From: Rhizobiaceae bacterium
GTDB taxonomy: Bacteria > Pseudomonadota > Alphaproteobacteria > Rhizobiales > Rhizobiaceae
Length of the DNA: 64,000 bases
NCBI GenBank assembly: GCA_017643025.1
Contig: JAEPOG010000005.1
Location: 434,001 to 498,000 of the forward strand
Reading direction: 5' to 3'
This document shows positions 8,979 to 19,124 of this stretch, in pieces. The position numbers and the translations under genes are program-made. Every line of letters begins with the position of its first letter. The stretch's first letter is position 1. Below the pieces are notes generated by a model. That model worked only from the letters and a program-made list of their open reading frames with translations, made no database searches and was not told the DNA's origin.

Positions 8979-9638
8979 TCAGGACTTGTCCTCGTCATCC
9001 GCCGGCGCCTCTTCCGAAGCCTCTTCGGCTTCGTCGGCTGAACCTTCTTCCGCAACCTCGGCTTCCTCGTCGAAATCGACCTCGGCTTCCGGATCGAAGA
9101 AGCTCTCCGGATTGGCGTTCTCGTTGATGTCCTCGCCGTAGATCGCCTCGGCGCTCGTCAGCGTTTCGCCGCGCGCCTGGCGCTCGGCCTCGTCCGTCGA
9201 GCGGGCGATGTTGAGCGTGATCGTCACTTCCACCTCGGGGTGCAGCGCGATCGCGATATTGGTGAGGCCGATGGACTTGATCGGCTGGTTGAGCTCGACC
9301 TGGTTGCGGCCAACCGAGAAGCCTTCTGCGGTCAGGATCTCGGAAATGTCGCGCGTCGACACCGAACCGTAGAGCTGGCCGGTCTCGCCTGCGGCGCGCA
9401 CCACCACGAAGGTCTTGCCGTCGAGCTTGTCTGCGATCTGCTGCGCTTCAGACTTGCGCTCCAGATTGCGCGCCTCGAGCTGCGAGCGCTGGCCTTCGAA
9501 TTTCTTGCGGTTGGCGTCGTTGGCGCGCAGCGCCTTGCCCTTGGGCAGAAGATAGTTGCGCGCGAAGCCGTCCTTGACCTTCACCTCTTCGCCCATCTGG
9601 CCAAGGCGGGCAACGCGTTCGAGAAGGATTACCTGCAT
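8979..9638 (-). CDS. rplI: 50S ribosomal protein L9 with long acidic tail
   Basis: Begins [20 protein letters not shown], the classic L9 N-domain, followed by the long connecting helix and the C-domain that binds 23S rRNA. It has 219 residues against about 150 in E. coli. The last about 60 residues are very acidic (runs such as [20 protein letters not shown]) and probably disordered. The frame extends upstream to 9767, but the ATG at 9638 matches the family exactly. It lies 266 bases after rpsR, with a palindromic repeat and a GC hairpin between, so it may have a separate promoter. Confidence 0.97.
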   Translation of the reverse strand: MQVILLERVARLGQMGEEVKVKDGFARNYLLPKGKALRANDANRKKFEGQRSQLEARNLERKSEAQQIADKLDGKTFVVVRAAGETGQLYGSVSTRDISEILTAEGFSVGRNQVELNQPIKSIGLTNIAIALHPEVEVTITLNIARSTDEAERQARGETLTSAEAIYGEDINENANPESFFDPEAEVDFDEEAEVAEEGSADEAEEASEEAPADDEDKS

Positions 9639-9762
9639 GTTCGTCGTCCTGTTCTGGCGCCTTATTCGGCGCGGGTTCGAATTCGAAACGAACAGGAAGC
9701 GGGAAGCGCATTTGCGCCGGTCTGTCGCTGTCCTGCCCGCCGGGCAGTTAGGGAAGGGTTCC

Positions 9763-9808
9763 GACATGACCGCGAAAAGTTGCAGACTTTTCGGACAAGG
9801 ATCATGTC
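9763..9808. repeat. Diverged Rhizobiales-type palindromic intergenic repeat
   Basis: An imperfect palindrome with outer arms GACATGA / TCATGTC and inner arms GAAAAGT / ACTTTTC, between rpsR and rplI. It has the same plan as the cleaner copy at 60425-60469 (outer CATGATC arms, inner CGAAAA/TTTTCG arms), so both look like members of one dispersed family. Such elements are common in Rhizobiales intergenic DNA. Confidence 0.55.
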
Positions 9809-9870
9809 CAAGAACGACTTCCCAACTCGGATTTCACTGTCTTGCCAGCCGCGCCGACCGCGGCAGGTGT

Positions 9871-9892
9871 CCGGGGCGGCAGGCCGCCCCGG
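9871..9892. other. Strong GC-rich hairpin between rpsR and rplI
   Basis: CCGGGGCGGC at 9871-9880 and its exact reverse complement at 9883-9892 are separated by AG only, giving a 10-bp stem. It lies 12 bases after the rpsR stop. There is no T-run on either side, so it may be a pausing, processing or mRNA-stabilising structure rather than a full terminator. Confidence 0.6.
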
Positions 9893-9904
9893 CAGTTCAA
9901 TATA

Positions 9905-10153
9905 CTACTTCACCACGTAGGGCAGAAGGCCCAGGAAACGGGCGCGCTTGATCGCCCTGGCGAGCTCGCGCTGCTTCTTCTGGCTGACGGCGGTGATGCG
10001 CGACGGCACGATCTTGCCGCGCTCGGAAATGTAGCGCTGCAGCAGCTTGACGTCCTTGTAGTCGATGCGCGGTGCGTTGGCGCCGGAGAACGGGCACGTC
10101 TTGCGGCGGCGGTGGAACGGCCGGCGCGTCGGGATCTGATTGATATCGACCAT
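9905..10153 (-). CDS. rpsR: 30S ribosomal protein S18
   Basis: An 82-residue protein of normal length. It begins [20 protein letters not shown] and contains the S18 core, including [19 protein letters not shown] and [16 protein letters not shown]. It binds S6 and 16S rRNA in the small subunit platform. Its ATG overlaps the rpsF stop by one base (TAATG), so the S6/S18 partners are translationally coupled. Confidence 0.98.
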   Translation of the reverse strand: MVDINQIPTRRPFHRRRKTCPFSGANAPRIDYKDVKLLQRYISERGKIVPSRITAVSQKKQRELARAIKRARFLGLLPYVVK

Positions 10154-10608
10154 TATTCAGACGCTCCTTCCGAAGACTCATCGCGCGACCGGCGCGGACG
10201 GTCCTCGCGCGGACCCCTGTCACCGCGATCGCCACGGTCACCTCTGTCGCGGTCGCCGAAGCGGCCGCCACGATCGCCGCGGTCGTCGCGCTTCTGCATC
10301 ATCGCCGAAGGTCCTTCCTCATGCGCATCGACCTTGATGGTCATGTAGCGCAGCACGTCCTCGGAGATGCTCATCTGTCGCTCGACTTCCTTCACCGCCG
10401 ACGGCGGGCAGTCGAGATCCATGAGGGTGAAATAGGCCTTCCGGTTCTTCTTGATGCGGAAGGTGAGGGACTTGACGCCCCAGTTCTCGACCCGGCCAAC
10501 GGAGCCGCCTTCGCCCTCGATCACGCCCTTGTACTGTTCGACAAGCGCATCGACCTGCTGCGGCGAGAGGTCCTGCCGGGCAAGAAACACATGTTCGTAT
10601 AGAGCCAA
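10153..10608 (-). CDS. rpsF: 30S ribosomal protein S6 with Arg/Gly/Asp-rich tail
   Basis: A 151-residue protein. The first about 100 residues are the S6 ferredoxin-like fold, starting [20 protein letters not shown]. The last about 45 are a low-complexity tail built of GDRGDR-like units ending in acidic residues, which replaces the short glutamate tail of E. coli S6. It is the first gene of the S6-S18 unit and is preceded by a leader that can form a stable hairpin (10652-10695). Confidence 0.97.
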   Translation of the reverse strand: MALYEHVFLARQDLSPQQVDALVEQYKGVIEGEGGSVGRVENWGVKSLTFRIKKNRKAYFTLMDLDCPPSAVKEVERQMSISEDVLRYMTIKVDAHEEGPSAMMQKRDDRGDRGGRFGDRDRGDRGDRGDRGPREDRPRRSRDESSEGASE

Positions 10609-10651
10609 TGTTCTGCCTTTCTTCGTTCACTCCACCGGGCCCGACGGCTAA

Positions 10652-10695
10652 AGCCTCCAGACCTTTCGCTGGCCCTGAACGGGCGAAGAAAGGCT
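10652..10695 (-). promoter_or_regulatory. Structured 5' leader of rpsF
   Basis: The minus-strand leader about 45-90 bases before the rpsF start can fold into nested arms: AGCCT/AGGCT (10691-10695 with 10652-10656), CCTTTC/GAAAGG (10688-10693 with 10662-10667) and GCCC/GGGC closing a TGAAC-like loop. S6-S18 leaders are autoregulated in other bacteria, but I cannot show the conserved S6:S18 contact site here. The rest of the 316-base gap 10609-10924 holds presumed promoters and nothing else I recognise. Confidence 0.35.
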
Positions 10696-10924
10696 GTTCG
10701 AGACGGTCGAGAGCGGAGACACGGGAGGCCGAAGTGCTTTATCGCCTTCTGCGGCTGCTGCCCTTTCAGGTGGCAACCGGCCCTCCGTTCAGCCCCCAGT
10801 CGGACCGATGGAAGCGCGGCCTATAGGGGAAAAGGGGTGGGAAGGCAAGGGTGAGGTGCGGGTTCCGTTCGCTGCGTCCTTCCTGTTAGTCTCTCCGCCA
10901 GGGGAGACACACAATGAGGCGGAC

Positions 10925-11596
10925 ATGATGATAATACGCGCCCGTTTCCTACTGCCCACCGCTTTCGCACTGCCTTTCCTCATCGCTCAGCCCGCCGCCG
11001 CAGCCGAACCCATCACCTTCGCCCACAAGAACTGGTCGGACCTTCGCGGCATTCTGAACGTCTTCGACGCATTCAAGCAGGCCTGCCTGGCCCAGCCGGT
11101 GACGCTGGAATTGCCGGAAGAGCTGCTCCCTGAAGGCTACCAGATCGTCTCATCCGGCCTGCATGCGCTTGGTTTCGACACTGGCAGCGACCCCAAAGCA
11201 GTTGTCCTTTCAAAGACTGGCGACGAGGAGAAGGATTTCGCGGCGGGCGAGCCGTTCATCGAACTCGGCTTTCCGACCGATGCGGCTCCCAATGGCGAGT
11301 GCCGCGTGGGCTGGAAGCGTGCGTGGGACTATCCCGACGGCCTGGAGAAGCTGATTGCCGGCACGGGTGGCGTCTTTGACAGCTGGCTGTCCTTCCAGCT
11401 GAAGGCCGTTCGCGTCTCCCGTCCCGATGACATGTTCGGCGTGGGCAGTTCCTACAGCAGCGTTGGCGAATGGGCGGCGCCTTGCCTCGACAGCACCTGG
11501 TGCCGCGTCAGCGTGCTTCTTACGCTTACCGTCGAGGAGGGTATCTACCTGACGATGACGCGCGGCGACCCGCCGACCGCGCCGGGCGGCGGGTAG
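10925..11596 (+). CDS. Secreted protein of unknown function
   Basis: A 223-residue protein starting MMIIRARFLLPTAFALPFL, followed by a hydrophobic core and an AAA-E cleavage site near residue 24, a Sec signal peptide. GAGGCGG precedes the ATG; the frame is open from 10808, but that extension is not protein-like. The mature part is acidic, with Cys residues in QACLAQ, GECRVGW and AAPCLDSTWCRV, so disulfides are possible. The C-terminus is proline/glycine rich. I do not recognise a domain. It is divergent from rpsF and convergent with the LysR gene (5-base gap). Confidence 0.8.
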   Translation: MMIIRARFLLPTAFALPFLIAQPAAAAEPITFAHKNWSDLRGILNVFDAFKQACLAQPVTLELPEELLPEGYQIVSSGLHALGFDTGSDPKAVVLSKTGDEEKDFAAGEPFIELGFPTDAAPNGECRVGWKRAWDYPDGLEKLIAGTGGVFDSWLSFQLKAVRVSRPDDMFGVGSSYSSVGEWAAPCLDSTWCRVSVLLTLTVEEGIYLTMTRGDPPTAPGGG

Positions 11597-11601
11597 ACCG
11601 C

Positions 11602-12507
11602 CTACTTCCCGCTGATCTCAGCCACGAGGAAATCGAACACGATCCGCACGCGGCGGCTGGTGTGCACCTCGCGATGGGTGGTCAGCCAGACCGGGAATTC
11701 CATCGGCTGGAAGTCAGGCAGAACGCGCCGTACACAGGGCTCTGCGTCGCCGAGCTTTTCCGGCACGATGCCGATTCCAGCGCCCTCGCGGCAGAGTTGC
11801 CAGTGCACGAGGTGGCTTTCCGTCAGAATCGGAAAGTTCTGCCGGGTCAGCGGTATCCCCATGGCGTTCAGCCCGTTCAGCATCAGGTCCGAGGCGCTGT
11901 CGAAGCCGATGAAATCGGCGCGAGCCAGGTCTTCCGGCGTTGCGGGGCTGCCAATCTTTTCCAGATAGGCGGGGGTCGCATACATGCGCGCGCAGTCGTC
12001 GGGCAGCCGTTTGGCGATCAGATCGGGTTGGGTCGGTCGAAAATTGCGGATCGCGATGTCCGCCTCGCGGCGCTTGAGGTCGATTGCCGTGTTCGACGCC
12101 ACGATCTCCACCGTGATGCCTGGGTGTTCGAGCCTGAGCTTGGCGACGATGGGCGCCAGCACGTGGGCCGAATAGATCTCCGACGCGGTGATGCAGATAG
12201 AGCCCTCGATCGACTGCGTCTGGCCCGACGCCGCCAGCGACATGCGCCCGGCGGCCTCGCCCATGGCGCGCACATGATCGAGCAGTTCGAGCCCGGACGG
12301 GGTGAGCACCAGCCCGCGCCCGGCGCGCTCGAACAGCACGACGCCGAGCTCTTCCTCCAGTGCGTCCACCTGCCGGCCAAGCGTCGGCTGCGCCATGCCC
12401 AGCGCCCGCGCCGCCGCCGACAGCGAGCCTTCCTCCGCCGTGACGAGGAACGTCCGCGCCCGGTTCCAGTCGAACTTGATTGAACGCCAATCCATGCGAA
12501 TTCGCAT
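11602..12507 (-). CDS. LysR family transcriptional regulator
   Basis: A 301-residue LysR-type regulator. The N-terminal winged helix-turn-helix contains the typical EEGSLSAAARALGMAQPTLG stretch and LFERAGRGLVLTPSG; the rest is the effector-binding domain. It is transcribed away from the quinone oxidoreductase gene at 12609, the usual arrangement for a LysR regulator and its target. Two possible ATGs (12507 and 12495) both fall inside a 14-base perfect palindrome, which suggests autoregulation at the start site. The effector is unknown. Confidence 0.93.
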   Translation of the reverse strand: MRIRMDWRSIKFDWNRARTFLVTAEEGSLSAAARALGMAQPTLGRQVDALEEELGVVLFERAGRGLVLTPSGLELLDHVRAMGEAAGRMSLAASGQTQSIEGSICITASEIYSAHVLAPIVAKLRLEHPGITVEIVASNTAIDLKRREADIAIRNFRPTQPDLIAKRLPDDCARMYATPAYLEKIGSPATPEDLARADFIGFDSASDLMLNGLNAMGIPLTRQNFPILTESHLVHWQLCREGAGIGIVPEKLGDAEPCVRRVLPDFQPMEFPVWLTTHREVHTSRRVRIVFDFLVAEISGK

Positions 12508-12550
12508 ATCAGACGAAGCGAATTGGTCAATTCCGCATGCGAAAATGCAT
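12494..12550. promoter_or_regulatory. Cluster of palindromes between lysR and the oxidoreductase gene
   Basis: Three symmetric elements lie close together. They are ATGCGAATTCGCAT (12494-12507, perfect), GAATTGGTCAATTC (12520-12533, 6-bp arms around GT) and ATGCGAAAATGCAT (12537-12550, a relative of the first that differs at three central bases). The repeated ATGCGAA half-site suggests paired recognition and activation sites for the LysR protein. Inferred from position and symmetry. Confidence 0.5.
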
Positions 12551-12608
12551 GGCTATATCCGAGCCATCAACGTTTCAGGCAACACGAATTTCCGGAAGGA
12601 ACAGACCG

Positions 12609-13610
12609 ATGAAAGCTGCATGGTACGAAAAATATGGCTCAGCCGACGTAGTCGAAATCCGCGACATTGCGCGGCCCGAGCCGAAGGACAACGAGATACT
12701 CGTCCAGGTCTTCGCCACCACGGTGACGACAGCAGACTGGCGCTTCCGCGCTTCCGCGTTCCCGAAGATCATGTGGCTGGCGGGCCGCGCCATGGCCGGC
12801 CTCTTCGCCCCGAAAGCAAAGGTGCTGGGTTCTGAATTTGCCGGCCGCGTCGTCGCCAAGGGCAAGGACGTGACGAAGTTCAAGGGCGGCGACGAGGTCA
12901 TGGGCTTCTCGATGCCCTTCGGCGCGCATGCCGAATACATCGTCATCAGCGAGGACCAGCCGGTGGTGAAGAAGCCCGCCAATATCGGCTATGACGAAGC
13001 TGCAGCCACACCCTTCGGCGCCAACACGGCGCTCGCCTTCCTGCGCGACTTCGCCAAAGTGCAGCCGGGCCAGAAGGTGCTGATCTCGGGTGCATCCGGC
13101 GGCGTCGGCGTGTGGGCGGTGCAGATCGCCAAGCATCTCGGCGCGGAAGTCACCGCGGTCACCAGCACCGGCAATGTGGGCCTCATGAAGTCGCTCGGCG
13201 CCGACCGCGTCATCGACTACAAGAAGGAGAACTATTGGCAGACCGGTGAGACCTGGGACCTTGTCCTCGACACCGCCGGCACCACGACCGTCGCCCATGC
13301 GAAGCGGGCGCTCAACCCGAAGGGCATCTTCCTGCCCGTAGAGTTCGCCGGCGCCGAAATGCTGCAGGCGCTGCGCTCGATGATCTTCGGCGGCAAGCAG
13401 GTCTTGCTTCGCATCTCCGGCGACAACAAGGAAAACCTGGCCACAGTCGCCGGCCTGCTTGAGAGCGGCGAAATCCGCCCGGTGATCGACAGCCACTATT
13501 CCCTGGAGCAGATTGCCGATGCCCACCGGCGCGTCGAAAGCCGACACAAGCGCGGTTCGGTGGTGGTCACGGTGAGCCCCAAGGCGCTCGAGATGGCAAA
13601 GGCGGCTTAG
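12609..13610 (+). CDS. NAD(P)-dependent quinone oxidoreductase-like protein (MDR family)
   Basis: A 333-residue medium-chain dehydrogenase/reductase without the structural zinc cysteines, so of the quinone oxidoreductase type. The N-terminal GroES-like domain runs MKAAWYEKYGSADVVEIRD to about residue 120. The Rossmann domain has the nucleotide motif SGASGGVGVWAVQIAKHLGA. The ATG at 12609 has GGAAGGAAC upstream; the longer frame from 12480 overlaps the lysR start and is rejected. Probably controlled by the divergent LysR regulator. The substrate is unknown. Confidence 0.92.
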   Translation: MKAAWYEKYGSADVVEIRDIARPEPKDNEILVQVFATTVTTADWRFRASAFPKIMWLAGRAMAGLFAPKAKVLGSEFAGRVVAKGKDVTKFKGGDEVMGFSMPFGAHAEYIVISEDQPVVKKPANIGYDEAAATPFGANTALAFLRDFAKVQPGQKVLISGASGGVGVWAVQIAKHLGAEVTAVTSTGNVGLMKSLGADRVIDYKKENYWQTGETWDLVLDTAGTTTVAHAKRALNPKGIFLPVEFAGAEMLQALRSMIFGGKQVLLRISGDNKENLATVAGLLESGEIRPVIDSHYSLEQIADAHRRVESRHKRGSVVVTVSPKALEMAKAA

Positions 13611-13624
13611 TGCTACAAAGGACT

Positions 13625-13644
13625 GGCGGGGCGCTTGCCCCGCC
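13625..13644. terminator. GC hairpin between convergent genes
   Basis: An 8-bp perfect stem, GGCGGGGC / GCCCCGCC, with a GCTT loop lies between the end of the oxidoreductase gene and the end of the ABC permease gene. No T-run follows on either strand, so it is a possible bidirectional pause or weak terminator. Confidence 0.45.
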
Positions 13645-13649
13645 GGCCC

Positions 13650-15334
<1,685 letters not shown>

Positions 15335-15540
15335 GAGCGACGCCTGGAAATGGTTCGAATTGCGGATGACCGTCGCGGCTGGGCGGCGAGATGGGCCGAT
15401 ATAGTGACGCAGCGTATGGCTTACCACCTCAAACCGATTGGTCCAGCTAGCCATCCTGACAGTGTTGCGTCAGGAAGATCGGCGGACTTGACGGGCACGC
15501 GCGGCTGCGCCACCACGCTCGCAAAACAGCGGAGGACGGC

Positions 15541-16470
15541 ATGAGCGTCGCATTCACCTTTCCGGGACAGGGCAGCCAGGCAGTCGGCATGGGCAAGGCG
15601 CTGGCCGAAGCCTTTCCTGCCGCGCGCGACGTGTTCGCCGAAGTAGACGAGGCTCTCGGCCAGAACCTCTCCGGCCTGATGTGGGATGGCCCGGAGGACG
15701 AACTGACGCTGACGGCCAACACCCAGCCGGCGCTGATGGCGGTCTCGATCGCCGCCCTGCGAGCGCTGGAATCCAAGGGATTGTCGCTCAAGGACAATGT
15801 CGCTTACGTCGCCGGCCATTCGCTTGGCGAGTATTCCGCGCTGTGCGCGGCCGGCATGTTTTCGCTGGCCGATACCGCCCGGCTGCTGCGCATCCGCGGC
15901 AATGCCATGCAGGCGGCAGTGCCGGAGGGCGAGGGGGCGATGGCAGCGATCATCGGGCTGGAGCGGGATGTTGTTGAGGCCATCTGCGCCGAGGTGGGAT
16001 GCGAGATCGCCAACGACAATGGCGGCGGCCAGTTCGTCATCTCGGGCCACAAAGGACCGGTGGAGGAAGCAGCGCGCATCTGTACTGAAAAAGGCGCCAA
16101 GCGCGCCCTGATGCTGCCGGTGTCGGCGCCTTTCCATTCGGCCCTGATGGCGCCTGCGGCCGACGCAATGCGCGAGGCGCTGGCGGGTGTGCAGAAGAAC
16201 GCGCCTGTCGTGCCCGTCGTCTCCAACGTGTCCGTCTCGCCGTCATCAGACCCGGCAGATATCGCCGACAAGCTGGTGAAACAGGTCACCGGGCAGGTGC
16301 GCTGGCGCGAAACCGTCGAATGGTTCGGCGCTAACGGCGTCACGACACTTTACGAATTGGGCGCGGGCAAGGTGCTGACCGGCCTTGCTCGTCGCATCAA
16401 CCGCGACATCGCAACCGCCAATGTCGGCATGCCGGAAGACGTCGACGCCGCGCTCGCAGCGCTTGGCTAG
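15541..16470 (+). CDS. fabD: Malonyl-CoA:ACP transacylase
   Basis: Loads malonyl groups onto acyl carrier protein for fatty acid synthesis. It has 309 residues. The N-terminus FTFPGQGSQAVGMG is the family's oxyanion-hole region. The nucleophile is Ser94 in GHSLGEYSAL, and the catalytic His is in PVSAPFHSALM. A GGAGGA ribosome site lies 5 bases before the ATG. First gene of the fabD-fabG pair; acpP and fabF follow. The 206-base gap 15335-15540 to the divergent ABC gene must hold both promoters. Confidence 0.97.
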   Translation: MSVAFTFPGQGSQAVGMGKALAEAFPAARDVFAEVDEALGQNLSGLMWDGPEDELTLTANTQPALMAVSIAALRALESKGLSLKDNVAYVAGHSLGEYSALCAAGMFSLADTARLLRIRGNAMQAAVPEGEGAMAAIIGLERDVVEAICAEVGCEIANDNGGGQFVISGHKGPVEEAARICTEKGAKRALMLPVSAPFHSALMAPAADAMREALAGVQKNAPVVPVVSNVSVSPSSDPADIADKLVKQVTGQVRWRETVEWFGANGVTTLYELGAGKVLTGLARRINRDIATANVGMPEDVDAALAALG

Positions 16471-16506
16471 GCGCAACCGCTAAACGGACTACGAGGGAGA
16501 TTGGAC

Positions 16507-17244
16507 ATGCTAGACCTCACCGGCCGCAAGGCTCTCGTCACAGGCGCTTCAGGCGGCATCGGCGACGCCATCGCCCGCCTGCTCCACGCGCAGGGCGCGA
16601 CTGTCGGCATTCACGGCACACGGGTCGAGAAGCTGGAGGCGCTTGCGGGCGACCTTGGCGACCGGGTCAAGCTGTTCCCCGCAAACCTGTCTGATCGCGA
16701 CGCCGTCAAGGCGATGGCGCAGAAGGCGGAAGCCGAGCTCGAAGGCGTCGACATCCTCGTCAACAATGCCGGTATCACCAAGGACGGGCTGTTCGTGCGC
16801 ATGTCGGACGCTGACTGGGATTCGGTTTTGGACGTGAATCTCGGCGCGGTTTTCCGCCTCACGCGCGAACTGACCCACCCGATGATGAAGCGCCGCCACG
16901 GCCGCATCGTCAACATCACCTCGGTCGTCGGCGTCACGGGCAATCCCGGCCAGGCAAACTACTGCGCCTCCAAGGCCGGCATGATCGGCTTCACCAAATC
17001 GCTTGCGCAGGAGATCGCCACGCGCGGCATCACGGTGAACTGCGTCGCCCCCGGTTTCATCGAATCGGCGATGACCGAAAAGCTCAATGAAAAGCAGTCT
17101 GAGGCTATCATGGGCGCCATCCCGATGAAACGCATGGGGACGGGTGCCGAAGTCGCTTCGGCGGTCGCTTTCCTTGCTTCCAACGAAGCCGCTTACATCA
17201 CCGGCCAGACGGTGCATGTGAACGGCGGAATGGCCATGTTCTAG
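16507..17244 (+). CDS. fabG: 3-oxoacyl-[ACP] reductase
   Basis: NADPH-dependent reduction of 3-ketoacyl-ACP. It has 245 residues, the usual FabG length, starting at ATG 16507 with GGGAG upstream; a TTG six bases earlier is not needed. Motifs: TGASGGIG cofactor loop, NNAG, catalytic Ser in NITSVVG, and YCASK. The C-terminus GGMAMF is the typical FabG ending. It lies 36 bases after fabD in the same operon. Confidence 0.97.
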   Translation: MLDLTGRKALVTGASGGIGDAIARLLHAQGATVGIHGTRVEKLEALAGDLGDRVKLFPANLSDRDAVKAMAQKAEAELEGVDILVNNAGITKDGLFVRMSDADWDSVLDVNLGAVFRLTRELTHPMMKRRHGRIVNITSVVGVTGNPGQANYCASKAGMIGFTKSLAQEIATRGITVNCVAPGFIESAMTEKLNEKQSEAIMGAIPMKRMGTGAEVASAVAFLASNEAAYITGQTVHVNGGMAMF

Positions 17245-17258
17245 GCGACTTCGTGGAT

Positions 17259-17292
17259 ACCCCGACGGAACTTGGACAGCGGGGTGTTTTTC
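17259..17292 (+). terminator. Possible terminator after fabG
   Basis: ACCCCG (17259-17264) can pair with CGGGGT (17280-17285) across a 15-base loop and is followed by GTTTTT. The stem is short, so it may act as a weak terminator or attenuator separating fabDG from the highly expressed acpP. The remaining bases up to 17476 probably contain the acpP promoter; nothing else was seen. Confidence 0.4.
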
Positions 17293-17476
17293 GTGTAAGG
17301 CGGCCCCGGCGCGCCGCGAAAGCCGCGTTGTTTTGCCTTGCGCGAGCTATTTGCGCTATGCCGCGCGAGGAAACGGGTGGAAACAGTTTCGGCCGGACGG
17401 ATCGGCCATCTTTCAGCTTGATAAGCGGCAACAGTGCCGCTAACGAACATCGAAAACCGGAGTCGAGGTCCACAAA

Positions 17477-17713
17477 ATGAGCGATACCGCAGAGCGCGTT
17501 AAGAAAATTGTTGTCGAACATCTCGGCGTCGATGCCGACAAGGTCACCGAACAGGCGAGCTTTATCGACGACCTCGGCGCGGACAGCCTCGATACCGTGG
17601 AACTCGTCATGGCCTTCGAAGAAGAGTTCGGTGTCGAAATTCCCGATGACGCTGCCGAGACGATCCTGACCGTCGGCGACGCCGTCAAGTATATCGACAA
17701 GGCCGCTGCCTGA
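17477..17713 (+). CDS. acpP: Acyl carrier protein
   Basis: A 78-residue acidic four-helix carrier. The phosphopantetheine attachment site is Ser37 in [12 protein letters not shown]. It carries growing fatty acid chains between Fab enzymes. Alone between fabG (232-base gap, so its own promoter is likely) and fabF (49 bases downstream). Confidence 0.98.
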   Translation: MSDTAERVKKIVVEHLGVDADKVTEQASFIDDLGADSLDTVELVMAFEEEFGVEIPDDAAETILTVGDAVKYIDKAAA

Positions 17714-17762
17714 AGCAGCCCCTTTCCGCGCTACGCAGCCGGGAAGCCGCGGAAGTCGGACG

Positions 17763-19019
17763 ATGAGACGTGTTGTCGTTACAGGCATAGGACTGCTGTC
17801 GCCTTTCGGCGTCGGCGCCGAGCATACGTGGAAGAAGCTCCTCGCCGGCCAGAGTTCGACGCGCCGCATCGAGGCCTTCGATGTCGAGGATTTACCCTGC
17901 AAGATCGCTTCGTCGATCCCGCGCGAGGGCGAAGCTGCCTACAATCCCGACGACTTCCTGGAGCCAAAGGAGCAGCGCAAGGTCGCTGACTTCATCACCT
18001 ACGGCATAGCGGCGGCCGACATGGCGCTGGCTGATTCCGGCTGGGAGCCCAAGACGGAAGACGACCGCTACGCCACCGGCGTGATGATCGGTTCCGGCAT
18101 CGGCGGCATCGACGGCATCGCCGAAAACGCGATGCTGCTCGCCGAGCGCGGCCCGCGCCGCATCAGCCCGTTCTTCATTCCCGGCAACATCATCAATCTC
18201 GCCTCCGGCCAGGTGTCGATCCGCCATGGCCTGAAAGGGCCGAACCATGCCGTCGTGACGGCCTGCTCGACCGGTGCGCACGCGATCGGCGATGCTGCGC
18301 GGCTCGTGGCGCTTGGCGACGCCGACGTGATGGTCGCCGGCGGCACGGAATCGCCGATCACGCGCCTGTCGATTGCCGGCTTCTGCGCTTGCCGCGCGCT
18401 GGCGACGGCTTTCAACGACACGCCCGAGAAGGCCTCGCGCCCTTATGACAAGGACCGCGATGGCTTTGTCATGGGCGAGGGCGCTGGTGTCGTCGTTCTT
18501 GAAGAGCTTGAGCACGCCAGGGCGCGTGGTGCCAAAATCTATGGCGAGGTCATCGGTTACGGCATGTCCGGCGATGCCTACCATATCACCGCCCCTTCGG
18601 AGGACGGCGACGGCGCCTATCGCTGCATGAACGCCGCCATCCGCCGCGCCGGAATCATGCCGTCGGATATCGACTACATCAACGCGCACGGCACCTCGAC
18701 TATGGCCGACACCATTGAGCTCGGCGCGGTCGAGCGGGTCGTCGGAAACGCCGCTTCCAAGATCTCCATGTCCTCGACGAAGTCGGCGATCGGCCATCTG
18801 CTCGGCGCAGCCGGTGCAGCGGAGGCGATCTTCTCGCTGCTCGCCATCCGTGACAACGTGGCGCCGCCGACGATCAACCTCGACAACCCGTCGGTGGAGA
18901 CGGAGATCGATCTGGTCCCCTTCAAGCCGCGTGAAAGGCAGATCGACGTTGCGCTGTCGAACTCGTTCGGCTTCGGCGGCACGAACGCATCGCTGATTTT
19001 CAGGCGCTATGATGCCTGA
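17763..19019 (+). CDS. fabF: 3-oxoacyl-[ACP] synthase II
   Basis: Condensing enzyme for chain elongation. It has 418 residues. The catalytic Cys168 lies in VVTACSTGAHA. The two catalytic histidines lie in INAHGTSTMADT and KSAIGHLLGAAGA, giving the C-H-H triad. The C-terminal SNSFGFGGTNAS is typical. It directly follows acpP, and mltG follows after 105 bases. Confidence 0.97.
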   Translation: MRRVVVTGIGLLSPFGVGAEHTWKKLLAGQSSTRRIEAFDVEDLPCKIASSIPREGEAAYNPDDFLEPKEQRKVADFITYGIAAADMALADSGWEPKTEDDRYATGVMIGSGIGGIDGIAENAMLLAERGPRRISPFFIPGNIINLASGQVSIRHGLKGPNHAVVTACSTGAHAIGDAARLVALGDADVMVAGGTESPITRLSIAGFCACRALATAFNDTPEKASRPYDKDRDGFVMGEGAGVVVLEELEHARARGAKIYGEVIGYGMSGDAYHITAPSEDGDGAYRCMNAAIRRAGIMPSDIDYINAHGTSTMADTIELGAVERVVGNAASKISMSSTKSAIGHLLGAAGAAEAIFSLLAIRDNVAPPTINLDNPSVETEIDLVPFKPRERQIDVALSNSFGFGGTNASLIFRRYDA

Positions 19020-19124
19020 GCCGGGCGTCGCAGCTGCGCCCGCGCCGCGAATTTCGCCACATTCGAAAATAACCTTCCGGTTCTCATCGGTCGGGTTCGT
19101 CAGCATGGAGCGCAGAACAGCGCA

